This document shows positions 16,750-24,755 of a DNA stretch of 64,000 nt, in pieces; within the stretch, counting starts at the first letter, position 1, and every line of letters begins with the position of its first letter. The position numbers and the translations under genes were made by a program. Under the pieces are notes generated by a model. That model was not told the DNA's origin and made no database searches. It saw only the letters and a program-made list of their open reading frames with translations. The DNA comes from Vagococcus bubulae (GTDB taxonomy: Bacteria > Bacillota > Bacilli > Lactobacillales > Vagococcaceae), in contig NZ_NGJT01000001.1 in assembly GCF_003950315.1 (NCBI RefSeq), positions 124,001 to 188,000 on the forward strand, in the 5' to 3' direction.

Positions 16750-19700
16750 TTGAAAAAGGTTCAAACGTTGGTAAATAAATTAGTAACACTTACATTGGTG
16801 AGTAGTTACCTCGTAGGGGGCGTGGCGACTGTTGCCGCAGCACAAGATGTGGCGGTTGACTCAACAAGTGTTAGTGAGGTGGTTGAAAAAACCGAGACAA
16901 CAACTAGTTCACAAGAGAGTAAAACAGACAGTCAAAACATAACAGAAGGGGAAAAGATTGCGACAGACAATCAGACTCTTAAAAAAACAGATGAGTCGAT
17001 TGAACCTTCTGCTAAAAAAGAAGAAAAAGACACAACAAAGAAGAAAAAAACGGTTCCTATTCAAATTTTAGGGATTAATGATTTTCATGGTGCAATCAAT
17101 ACAACAGGGTCAGCATACCTTGATTCAAAACTATCTAATGTAGGAAAAGCTGCCTATTTATCTGCTGAATTAGACAATGCAGAACAACAATTTAAACAAG
17201 CCAATCAAGAAGGAGCCTCTCTTCGCGTTCAAGCAGGAGATTTAGTGGGGGCTAGTCCATCTAATTCAGCTTTATTACAAGATGAGCCGACCATAAAAAT
17301 CATGAATCGGTTAAACATCAAACTAGGGATTTTAGGAAATCACGAATTCGATGAGGGGTTACCTGAGTTTAACCGTATTATAGAAGGAAATGCTCCGATT
17401 AAAGGTAGTGTGCAAGACACTGAAATTATCAATAACTACCCTCGCGAAAAATCTAACATGAAAATTTTATCCGCAAATGTGTTAGATAAAGCTACACAAA
17501 AAAGTCCATTTGGTTACGCTCCATATACCATTGAAACATTTGGTGATGTTAAAGTTGGATTTATTGGGGTGGTAACAGATGAAATTCCTAATCTAGTATT
17601 AGCACAGCATGTCAAAGACTACACCTTTATTGACCCAGCTCAAGCTATCGTAGATAATGCAAAAGAATTGAGAAGTAAAGGGGTCAATGCGATTGTTGTT
17701 ATCGGACACACTGGAGCTTCTGGTGTGGATGCCTCACTTGGTGGGGAAACAACTGAAATCATTGCTAAAATGAATCAACTAGATCCAGAAAATAGTGTGG
17801 ATGCCTTTTTTGCCGGACATAGTCACACTTATGCTAATGGAGTGTATCAAAATGTTCGTGTGATTCAAGGGACTTCTCAAGGTAAAGCTTTTTCTAACGT
17901 CATGGGTGATATTGATGTGGAAACACAAGATTTTGTTGACACCCCTAAAGGCGTCGTATCACCTGTCTTAACGGATAAATCAACACCAGCTTCAACTTTA
18001 AAACCAAATGCCGAAGTTCAAGCCATCGTAACGGACGCAGATGAGAGAATTTCAACATTGGTCAATGAAGTCATCGGAAAAACCAGTGATGGAAAACTCA
18101 TTTCGCGGGACGTTAATAATGCTAACGAACAAGAATCAGCACTAGGTAACCTAATCACAGATGGTCAATTACAGATAGCACGAGAAACTTTTAAAGATGA
18201 CAATACACCAATTGATTTTGCAATAACCAATAATGGCGGGATTAGAGCAGATTTACAGGTAACTGATAACGGAGACATTACGTGGGGAGCAGCTCAGGCT
18301 GTACAACCTTTTGGAAATGTCATGCAAGTGGTATCTATCAAAGGTGCTGATTTAATCGAAGCGTTAAATCAACAATTTATCCAACATTATTTCTTACAAG
18401 TATCAGGGATGTCTTATACCTTTACAGGTGAGGTATCAAAAAATGCTGATGGCACAACTAATGACACCAGAAAAATAAAAGATGTGACAGTTATTTCTGA
18501 AAAAGGAGATAAAACGCCTCTTAAAGCCGATAAAACTTATAAAGTCGTGATTAACGACTTCTTATTTGGTGGGGGAGATGGCTTTGCTGCCTTTACAAAA
18601 GGGACGCTGATTGGGGAGCTTGACCCTGATACAAACATTTTTGTGAATTACATTAAATCACAAAAAACTGTTTCAGCAAAAGTCGAAGGACGTAAAAAAC
18701 AAGCTGCCGCATCAAATGAAAAAGAAAAAAATCTGACTATTTTAGGGACGACAGATGTTCATGGCAATATCTGGAACTACTCATATGAAGATAACAAAGA
18801 AGCTGGCAATGGGCTAGCCAAAGTAGCGACTTATGCTAACAGTGTGAGAGAAGAAAAGGGAAAAGAAAATGTCATCTTAGTTGATAATGGGGACATCATC
18901 CAAGGAACGATTTTAACGGATGACTTGTACAATGTAAATCCAGATTTACTAAAATTAGAACACCCAATCATTAAAGCGATGAACGTCATTGGCTATGATT
19001 CTATGACCTTAGGAAATCATGAATTTAACTTTGGACAAGATGTTATCAAAAAATTAGTCAAAGAAGCAACATTCCCACTTCTTTCTGCGAATACTTATAT
19101 TAAAAAAGATGGTAAACATTTAGTAGAGCCCTACACAGTGGTCGAAAAAAATGGCTTAAAAGTCGCTATTTTAGGAATGACTGTTCCAGATGTTCCATTA
19201 TGGGATGGTCCAAGAGTAGAAAAATTAACATTTAAAGGGTTAGAAGAAGAAGCGAAAAAACAAGTCAAAATAATTGAAGAAAAAGAAAAACCAGACGTGA
19301 TTATTGCGTCAATTCATGCCGGATTAGATAATTCACGTGCTGAAAGTGCGGCAATTAACGTGGTCAAAAATGTTACAGAAATTGATGCCTTTATCGTAGG
19401 TCATGACCATAAAACAATCGCAACAAAAATTAAAGATGCCAATGGGGTAGAAAAACCAGTCGCAGGCTCCAAAGATACAGGATCAGAGATGAGCCGTATC
19501 GAGTTAGATATGGCATACAATGATAAAACAAACAAATGGGAAATCAAAACGTCAACTGTTGAAGACGTCAACTTAGCAAAAGTTGAAGCGGATAACGCTG
19601 TAAAAGAAGCAACAAAAGAAGCTCATGACGCAACAATCAAGTACATTAAAGAAGAAATTGGTCAAGCATCTGATAATTTCTTACCTGAACAACAAGTGCC

Positions 19701-21192
19701 TGGTATTCCAGAAGCTCAGATGGCTCCAACTGCTTTGATTTCACTCATCAACAACGTGCAATTAAAAGCCACAAAAGCAGATGTGGCAGCAGCATCACTC
19801 TTTAAAGCAGATAGTCAATTAAATAAAGGTTCTATCACGTATTCAAATATTTTTGACATTTATAAATATGCCAATACTTTAGTTGGTGTCGAAATTACAG
19901 GGAAACACTTAAAAGAATTTATGGAAGATAGTGCGAAATACTATAACCAATATAAAGACGGAGATTTAACTGTTAGTTTTGGTGGAAGTGGCAATCTTGA
20001 TAGTAAAATTCGTGTGTATAATTATGACATGTTCGCTGGAGTAGACTATCAAATTGACGTGTCAAAACCTGTTGGGCAACGAATTATCAACCCAACAATT
20101 AAAGGAAAACCAATTGATGATAATAAAGAATACAAATTAGCTATTAATAATTATCGCTATGGTAACTTACAAAAAAATGGATGGGTGACAAAAGCTCCTT
20201 ACTTTGATACTGATCCAGATACATTAAGAGGCTTAATTGCAAGCTATATTAAAGATAAGAAAGTCATTCATCCAAAAGACGAAATCGTCACAAATTGGGA
20301 ACTAGTGGGAGCTGATGGCTTAACTCATTTCTTACGTCCAGTGATGATTGACGCAGTAAAAAATGGCATTCTTACAATTGAGAGTACACCAAATAATCGC
20401 ACGCCAAACATCAACACACTCACTATCAATGATTTAATTGAAAAAGATTTAGTAGGACGTGTCTCTGTTTCAACGCTTGAAAAAGACATTCAAACAGCTG
20501 AAAAATTAAATGATAAAAACTTAAAAGAAATGCTTAAAACTGCAAAAAAAGTATTAGCTGAAGCAACTGCCTTAAATTCACAACTAGGTAGTGCAAGAGA
20601 TGATAATGGTCAAGCTCAAGCGATTATTGACCAATACACTAAAAACTTACAAGAGGCAGTGAAAAAAGCTGAAAATGATGGTCAAACAGATCCGATTGTA
20701 AAATTAGATTTAAGCAACTTAGAAGATGTCCTTGTTAAAGCAAACAAAAAAGAAGAAGCTCGCTACGAAAAACAAGCATGGCACACATTTTCTAACCTTA
20801 TAAAAGATGCAACTAATCTATTAGAGCAAGCGAAAAAAGAAGCATCATCAACAAAGATTACTCAAAAACAAGTGGATGATATGACAAAACAAGTGACTGA
20901 ACAATTAGCTACACTTGAAAAACATGTGATTAATGATAACACCACACAGGAGTCTACTGAAGACACAATATCTAAAGAACCACAAGAAATCAGTGATTCA
21001 GTGAATAATCAATCAGGTAACTCATCAAGTAACAGTAAAACACCATATATTGGAAGTCAATCTAAACCAACATCAACAAAAAACTTACCAAAAACTGGTG
21101 AAAAGAAACAAGTCTATTCTATCATTGGATTAAGCTTAGTTTTAGGGACTTCAACAATTATCTACATTAAGAAAACAAAAAAAGTGGCATAA
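16750..21192 (+). CDS. LPXTG cell-wall-anchored protein with two 5'-nucleotidase modules
   Basis: 1480 residues from a TTG start; AGGAGG lies seven or eight bases upstream. Signal peptide 1-31 ends ...VATVAAAQ. A charged linker leads to the first metallophosphoesterase (NDFHG 110-114, then GDLVGASPSN, GNHEFDEG and GHTGASG) with its 5'-nucleotidase C-terminal domain (NNGGIRADL). A second complete module starts near residue 667 (TTDVHGN, DNGDIIQGT, GNHEFNFG, GHDHKT). A helical FIVAR-like region follows, and the sorting signal LPKTG (about 1446-1450) with a hydrophobic helix and basic tail ends the protein. It hydrolyses extracellular nucleotides, one module possibly 2',3'-cyclic nucleotides, for nucleoside scavenging or adenosine production. 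Monocistronic. Confidence 0.93.
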   Translation: MKKVQTLVNKLVTLTLVSSYLVGGVATVAAAQDVAVDSTSVSEVVEKTETTTSSQESKTDSQNITEGEKIATDNQTLKKTDESIEPSAKKEEKDTTKKKKTVPIQILGINDFHGAINTTGSAYLDSKLSNVGKAAYLSAELDNAEQQFKQANQEGASLRVQAGDLVGASPSNSALLQDEPTIKIMNRLNIKLGILGNHEFDEGLPEFNRIIEGNAPIKGSVQDTEIINNYPREKSNMKILSANVLDKATQKSPFGYAPYTIETFGDVKVGFIGVVTDEIPNLVLAQHVKDYTFIDPAQAIVDNAKELRSKGVNAIVVIGHTGASGVDASLGGETTEIIAKMNQLDPENSVDAFFAGHSHTYANGVYQNVRVIQGTSQGKAFSNVMGDIDVETQDFVDTPKGVVSPVLTDKSTPASTLKPNAEVQAIVTDADERISTLVNEVIGKTSDGKLISRDVNNANEQESALGNLITDGQLQIARETFKDDNTPIDFAITNNGGIRADLQVTDNGDITWGAAQAVQPFGNVMQVVSIKGADLIEALNQQFIQHYFLQVSGMSYTFTGEVSKNADGTTNDTRKIKDVTVISEKGDKTPLKADKTYKVVINDFLFGGGDGFAAFTKGTLIGELDPDTNIFVNYIKSQKTVSAKVEGRKKQAAASNEKEKNLTILGTTDVHGNIWNYSYEDNKEAGNGLAKVATYANSVREEKGKENVILVDNGDIIQGTILTDDLYNVNPDLLKLEHPIIKAMNVIGYDSMTLGNHEFNFGQDVIKKLVKEATFPLLSANTYIKKDGKHLVEPYTVVEKNGLKVAILGMTVPDVPLWDGPRVEKLTFKGLEEEAKKQVKIIEEKEKPDVIIASIHAGLDNSRAESAAINVVKNVTEIDAFIVGHDHKTIATKIKDANGVEKPVAGSKDTGSEMSRIELDMAYNDKTNKWEIKTSTVEDVNLAKVEADNAVKEATKEAHDATIKYIKEEIGQASDNFLPEQQVPGIPEAQMAPTALISLINNVQLKATKADVAAASLFKADSQLNKGSITYSNIFDIYKYANTLVGVEITGKHLKEFMEDSAKYYNQYKDGDLTVSFGGSGNLDSKIRVYNYDMFAGVDYQIDVSKPVGQRIINPTIKGKPIDDNKEYKLAINNYRYGNLQKNGWVTKAPYFDTDPDTLRGLIASYIKDKKVIHPKDEIVTNWELVGADGLTHFLRPVMIDAVKNGILTIESTPNNRTPNINTLTINDLIEKDLVGRVSVSTLEKDIQTAEKLNDKNLKEMLKTAKKVLAEATALNSQLGSARDDNGQAQAIIDQYTKNLQEAVKKAENDGQTDPIVKLDLSNLEDVLVKANKKEEARYEKQAWHTFSNLIKDATNLLEQAKKEASSTKITQKQVDDMTKQVTEQLATLEKHVINDNTTQESTEDTISKEPQEISDSVNNQSGNSSSNSKTPYIGSQSKPTSTKNLPKTGEKKQVYSIIGLSLVLGTSTIIYIKKTKKVA

Positions 21193-21200
21193 GTTATTTT

Positions 21201-21238
21201 AAACAAACTCTCCAGCTATTTTGGAGGGTTTGTTTTTG
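21201..21238 (+). terminator. Terminator of the 5'-nucleotidase gene
   Basis: AAACAAACTCTCCA pairs with TGGAGGGTTTGTTT, then TT. Confidence 0.9.
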
Positions 21239-21414
21239 ACTTTAAGTACAAACCATAATAGGATAAAACCAACTTGTTTAATTATTGTATCTATTTAAAA
21301 TGATATCGTCATACAAAAGTGTCTTTTGGACAATAAAATTATCATAGAATGACCATGGTTTGTTAGAAAATTTTGATATGATGAAAGAGTCAAATAGACT
21401 AGGAGGAATACAGA

Positions 21415-22401
21415 ATGTGCACAAGTATTACATTACAATCAGAAGATAAATTAACCTTTTTTGCTCGTACCATGGATTTTGGGTTTGAATTAAACGGCTT
21501 ACCAATTGCCATACCAAGACATTATGCCTCAACCTTTCATTTTGAAGGCACTTTAAAAACAACCTATGCTTTTGTTGGAACAGGGCAAAAAATAGGTCGT
21601 GATTACATGTTTGCTGATGGGGTGAATGAAAAAGGACTTGCTATTGCAGAGCTGTATTACCTTAATGAAGCATCTTATCAAACAAATCCGGTTGAAGGGA
21701 AAATTAATTTAACCCAAGACGAATTTTTAACATGGGTACTTGGACATGTTGCAAGCATTGATGAATTAAAAGAGGTAATAAAACAGGTAGCGATGATTGG
21801 GGTAAGCAATCCCTTGTTATCCGTTATGACACCACTGCATTTTATCGTGTCAGATAGAACTGGAAAATGCGTTGTAGTAGAAACAAATAATGAAACGTTA
21901 ACCATCAAAGATAATCCAGTTGGAGTCATGACAAATAGCCCAACACTTGAATGGCATTTAACGAATTTAAATAATTATTTATTTATCAAACCAACAAATT
22001 ATCAATCAAAAGAATTTGAAGACTATACCATCAAACCTTTTGGACAAGGATCAGGAACATATGGTTTACCAGGTGGGTTAACATCACCAGAGCGATTTGT
22101 GCGTGCAACTTATATGAAAACATACGCAGAAAAAGGAAAAAATGAATCACAAACTCTAAACAGCATCTTTCACATTTTAAACACTGTCACCATTCCTAAG
22201 GGAGTAAACATTAAAGACGATGGTCACAATGATTATACGCAATATCGTGCTGTATTTAACTTGAATAGTGCCACTTACTACTTTAATCCATACTATACAC
22301 AGGAAGTATTTTCAGTAGAACTAACGGAAGATTTGTGCTCAAAAGATGAGGCTACTGTATTTTCAGTATCACAAGATTTTTCTGTAACAAAATTGAACTA
22401 A
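21415..22401 (+). CDS. Choloylglycine hydrolase family, penicillin-V-acylase-like
   Basis: A 328-residue Ntn-hydrolase. Cys2 becomes the N-terminal nucleophile after Met removal. R18 and D21 (FARTMDF), the MTNSPTLEWHLTNL asparagine region and PERFVRATY complete the usual active site. Where bile salt hydrolases carry Asn, this protein has Tyr (ELYYLNEA, Tyr81/82), as in the Bacillus sphaericus penicillin V acylase, so a penicillin-V-acylase or N-acyl-amide hydrolase activity is more likely than bile salt hydrolysis. No signal peptide; cytoplasmic. Ribosome site AGGAGG. Monocistronic, with its own terminator. Confidence 0.88.
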   Translation: MCTSITLQSEDKLTFFARTMDFGFELNGLPIAIPRHYASTFHFEGTLKTTYAFVGTGQKIGRDYMFADGVNEKGLAIAELYYLNEASYQTNPVEGKINLTQDEFLTWVLGHVASIDELKEVIKQVAMIGVSNPLLSVMTPLHFIVSDRTGKCVVVETNNETLTIKDNPVGVMTNSPTLEWHLTNLNNYLFIKPTNYQSKEFEDYTIKPFGQGSGTYGLPGGLTSPERFVRATYMKTYAEKGKNESQTLNSIFHILNTVTIPKGVNIKDDGHNDYTQYRAVFNLNSATYYFNPYYTQEVFSVELTEDLCSKDEATVFSVSQDFSVTKLN

Positions 22402-22406
22402 AGACG

Positions 22407-22435
22407 AAAGAGCGTTTAAAAATAACGCTCTTTTT
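22407..22435 (+). terminator. Terminator of the acylase gene
   Basis: AAAGAGCGTT, loop TAAAAAT, AACGCTCTTT, then TT. Confidence 0.92.
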
Positions 22436-22477
22436 ATGATATAATCTAACTAAACAAGAAAAAGAGGAGGAGGAAAC

Positions 22478-22861
22478 ATGCATTTAGAACACGCTGCCAT
22501 GTACGTTAATGATTTAGAAAAAATGAGAGCGTTTTATGAAGTTTATTTTAATGCCACAGCAAACCAAAAATACCATAACCCAAAGACAGGATTAGAGACT
22601 TACTTTCTCTCATTTGAAACAGGCGCACGATTAGAAATAATGACTCGTCCAGATAAAGTGGACGAAGAAAAACAATTATACCGAACAGGATTGACTCACT
22701 TAGCTTTTAAAACAAATTCAAAAGAAAAAGTAGACATCTTGACGTCACAATTAAAAGAAGATGGATATAAAGTGTTGAGTGGTCCTAGAATAACAGGGGA
22801 CGGCTATTATGAAAGTGTCATTTTAGATCCAGAAAACAATCAAATTGAAATTACAGGTTAA
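22478..22861 (+). CDS. VOC-fold glyoxalase/bleomycin-resistance family protein
   Basis: A 127-residue vicinal-oxygen-chelate protein. HLEHAAMYVNDLEKMRAFYEVYF opens the fold and the C-terminal SVILDPENNQIEITG closes it with the usual metal-site glutamate. Histidine H3 or H5, E52-like LEIM and TGLTHLAF complete the pattern. The family includes glyoxalase I, thiol transferases and resistance proteins; the substrate is not predictable. A TATAAT-like element lies at 22440-22445. The dispersed palindromic element begins at its stop codon. Confidence 0.82.
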   Translation: MHLEHAAMYVNDLEKMRAFYEVYFNATANQKYHNPKTGLETYFLSFETGARLEIMTRPDKVDEEKQLYRTGLTHLAFKTNSKEKVDILTSQLKEDGYKVLSGPRITGDGYYESVILDPENNQIEITG

Positions 22862-23017
22862 AAAGAGGCTGACTAAAAAGTCCTAAAATAGAAAAAATCC
22901 TAAAATAGAAAAAATCCCATGATATCCGTTAATTAGAACGTTTATTTCATGGGATTTCTATTTTGTTAGTCAAATGATTTTTATTTAAAAAATTACTTTT
23001 GGGTCAGCCTCTTTTTT
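22861..23017. repeat. Palindromic dispersed element, copy 1 (about 155 bp)
   Basis: The outer arms AAGAGGCTGAC and GTCAGCCTCTTTTTT are inverted. Within them GACTAA/TTAGTC pair, and then AAAATAGAAAAAATCCCATGA with TCATGGGATTTCTATTTT. A 17-bp unit (CCTAAAATAGAAAAAAT) is tandemly duplicated at 22882-22898 and 22899-22915. The element begins at the glyoxalase stop codon and ends at the stop codon of the convergent recombinase gene. A second copy is at 50451-50585. It can act as a bidirectional terminator. Confidence 0.85.
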
Positions 23018-23570
23018 ATATTCCTAATCTGAAATCTGCTAACGTATTGCCAATTTCATCCGTTGTTATCCCGATATATCGTTTGGTCACTTTTTCAGAA
23101 CTATGATTAAATATTTCCATTAATGTCGCAATATCTCTTGTTTTTCGGTAATAATGATAACCAAATGTTTTCCTAAGAGAGTGAGTGCCAATATCTTTTC
23201 TACCTAAATTATCCGCGATTTTTTGATATTGTTTATACACCGTGTTTACTTTCAAGTGTCCACCTTGCTGACGGCTAGGGAATAACCATTCATCATCGTC
23301 TTTTCCTTCAATATATTCTGCAATGACATCTTGTAAATTATCAAGATACAATACTTTTCGTTTCCCAGTTTTTCTTTCCACAATGATAGGACGTTTTTCA
23401 TATTTGATATCTCTTACTTTTAGTTTCACGATATCTGACATTCTCAATCCGTTGTTAATCCCAAAAATAAATAGAAAGGTATCACGTTCTGGATGGTTTG
23501 TTCTTCTAAGCCAAAATAAAAAATCATCTATCTCTGTTTGACTGCGTAATGGTTGAACATTATACGACAT
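23016..23570 (-). CDS. Short tyrosine recombinase (catalytic domain only)
   Basis: A 184-residue phage-integrase-family protein. The catalytic residues are visible: Arg in NNGLRMSDIVKL, Lys in KTGKRKVLYL, HSLRKTFG (H..R), His in MEIFNHSS and Tyr in TKRYIGI. The N-terminal SAM-like arm/core-binding domain of XerC/D or phage integrases is missing; only about 20 residues precede the catalytic fold. Stand-alone recombinases of this size occur in Lactobacillales and some act in local inversions. Four copies of AGTTCAYNAT lie just upstream of its start. No other phage genes are nearby. Confidence 0.88.
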   Translation of the reverse strand: MSYNVQPLRSQTEIDDFLFWLRRTNHPERDTFLFIFGINNGLRMSDIVKLKVRDIKYEKRPIIVERKTGKRKVLYLDNLQDVIAEYIEGKDDDEWLFPSRQQGGHLKVNTVYKQYQKIADNLGRKDIGTHSLRKTFGYHYYRKTRDIATLMEIFNHSSEKVTKRYIGITTDEIGNTLADFRLGI

Positions 23571-23597
23571 TTTACCACTCTTTTCTCTAAAATTTAC

Positions 23598-23708
23598 AGT
23601 TCACTATTTTTATTATATAATAACACAATAATGAACTTAATAATATAGAATTTTAAACACTTGATAAATCAACTCTTAAGTTCACGATTTTACATAATAT
23701 AGTGAACT
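23598..23708. repeat. Four AGTTCA-type sites in two inverted pairs upstream of the recombinase
   Basis: AGTTCACTAT (+, 23598-23607) faces AGTTCATTAT (-, 23628-23637). AGTTCACGAT (+, 23679-23688) faces AGTTCACTAT (-, 23699-23708). The second pair is a 10+10+10 inverted repeat like a tyrosine-recombinase core site; both pairs could also be operators for autoregulation. Confidence 0.6.
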
Positions 23709-23832
23709 CAAATTCGAAAAAGATGATTTTCGCTATTTATTTTAGGACGATTCTAAGCACTTTAAATTTTTTCTGATAGGTAATTACCCAAACAAGCGCT
23801 TAAAATCATGATTTAGAAATTGAGGAAAAATA

Positions 23833-24357
23833 ATGAAACTAGTATTAATAGAAGAAATAGATATTCCAACCATCAAACAATTTAAAGAGTCATTTAATCA
23901 AACACACGATATCATACACGGCGCCAATCAATTGCAGCGATCAAAAAATATCGAAAAATGGTTGCGAGATGTCACGATTTTAAAAACAAAAGATTACAAA
24001 CAATCGGTTCAAACAACACATTATGCACTCATTAACCACTTAGATGAAATGGTCGGTATCTCTGATGTCAAACATCATTTAACACCTTATCTACAAAAAG
24101 AAGGGGGACACATTAGTTATAGTATTTCACCTACTTATCAAGGAAAAGGTTATGGAACATTATTACTTAAAGAAACGCTAAAAAAGGCACATACGTTAGG
24201 ATTAAAAAAAGTACTGTTAACTTGTAAAGAAACTAACATTGCATCTAAAAAGGTGATTGAAAACAACCAAGGTATCTACCAACACACTATGTTAGTAAAC
24301 CAATCCAAAGTAGATCACTATCTCATTTATTTAGATAACAATAATTATATTATGTAA
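23833..24357 (+). CDS. GNAT family N-acetyltransferase
   Basis: 174 residues. The acetyl-CoA-binding motif A is clear in HISYSISPTYQGKGYGTLLLKETL (Q/RxxGxG/A at QGKGYG), followed by LLTCKETNIASKKVIENN, the usual motif B. Substrate unknown. Its promoter region shares the intergenic space with the recombinase's inverted sites. It ends about 60 bases before the aro promoter and is a separate transcription unit. Confidence 0.85.
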   Translation: MKLVLIEEIDIPTIKQFKESFNQTHDIIHGANQLQRSKNIEKWLRDVTILKTKDYKQSVQTTHYALINHLDEMVGISDVKHHLTPYLQKEGGHISYSISPTYQGKGYGTLLLKETLKKAHTLGLKKVLLTCKETNIASKKVIENNQGIYQHTMLVNQSKVDHYLIYLDNNNYIM

Positions 24358-24416
24358 ACCTAATAGTGTGTTTTTAAAAAAGATAGCATAAATCAAATGA
24401 AATTTTAATTATTTTA

Positions 24417-24445
24417 TTGACAATCTCTCATTTAACCACTATACT
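24417..24445 (+). promoter_or_regulatory. aro operon promoter
   Basis: TTGACA (24417-24422), a 17-base spacer, TATACT (24440-24445): a near-consensus sigma-A promoter. Transcription should begin near 24452, about 30 bases before the leader peptide start. Confidence 0.9.
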
Positions 24446-24481
24446 TAATTCAATCTTACATCAGTTTGGAGTGGAAATATC

Positions 24482-24547
24482 ATGAAAACAACTCATATAA
24501 TAAAAAGCCCACAACTGAATAATTACTACTTTAGCTATTTTAGATAG
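24482..24547 (+). CDS. Leader peptide of the aro operon (Tyr/Phe-rich)
   Basis: A 21-codon reading frame: ATG, then an N-terminal KTTHIIKSPQL part, ending NNYYFSYFR and TAG. Five of the last seven codons are Tyr or Phe (TAC TAC TTT AGC TAT TTT AGA). TTGGAG lies about ten bases upstream. It sits about 30 bases after the consensus promoter and directly before the paired RNA segments, where a ribosome pausing for charged Tyr- or Phe-tRNA would control folding. The product itself probably has no other role. Confidence 0.85.
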   Translation: MKTTHIIKSPQLNNYYFSYFR

Positions 24548-24737
24548 GTTTGTGTTCATCAACGTATGGATACAAACAACCCAAGTTTGTATCTATGATG
24601 GCTAAGGAAATTTAGATTGATTTCAAAACCCACATAGATCTTAAGAAAATCTATAGTGGTGTTTTATATATACTGTATATTAAGTATAAAGATGTTCACT
24701 GTAGAAATTTTTAAGTCTACGTGAACATCTTTTTTAT
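24548..24737 (+). promoter_or_regulatory. Two-terminator attenuator of the aro operon
   Basis: Seven segments: 1, 24548-24555 (GTTTGTGT); 2, 24569-24577 (GATACAAAC); 3, 24585-24597 (GTTTGTATCTATG); 4, 24625-24639; 5, 24649-24665; 6, 24688-24705; 7, 24716-24733. OFF register: 2:3 (9 bp), 4:5 (15 bp with two bulges, followed by AT-rich sequence; weak terminator T1) and 6:7 (17 bp with one bulge plus a T tract; strong terminator T2). ON register: 1:2 (8 bp), 3:4 (ATCTATG with CATAGAT) and 5:6 (TCTATAGTG with CACTGTAGA, 9 bp). The bulged A of T1 and the bulged T of T2 pair with each other in 5:6. Translation to the stop codon would cover segment 1 and favour OFF; pausing at the aromatic codons frees it. 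Confidence 0.8.
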
Positions 24738-24755
24738 TAGGAGGAATTAACAAAC

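Noticed and set aside
23016-23570. Prophage or integrative element marked by the recombinase
   Set aside because: No phage, conjugation or excisionase genes and no tRNA target lie on either side; it is treated as a stand-alone recombinase.
23785-23805. cre site before the GNAT gene
   Set aside because: CAAGCGCTTAAAA has the core palindrome but too few flanking matches to the CcpA consensus.
24452-24755. T-box riboswitch in the aro or transporter leader
   Set aside because: No T-box sequence (AGGGTGGNACCGCG), no specifier-loop or AG-bulge architecture was found in either leader; leader peptides and alternative stems explain the regions better.
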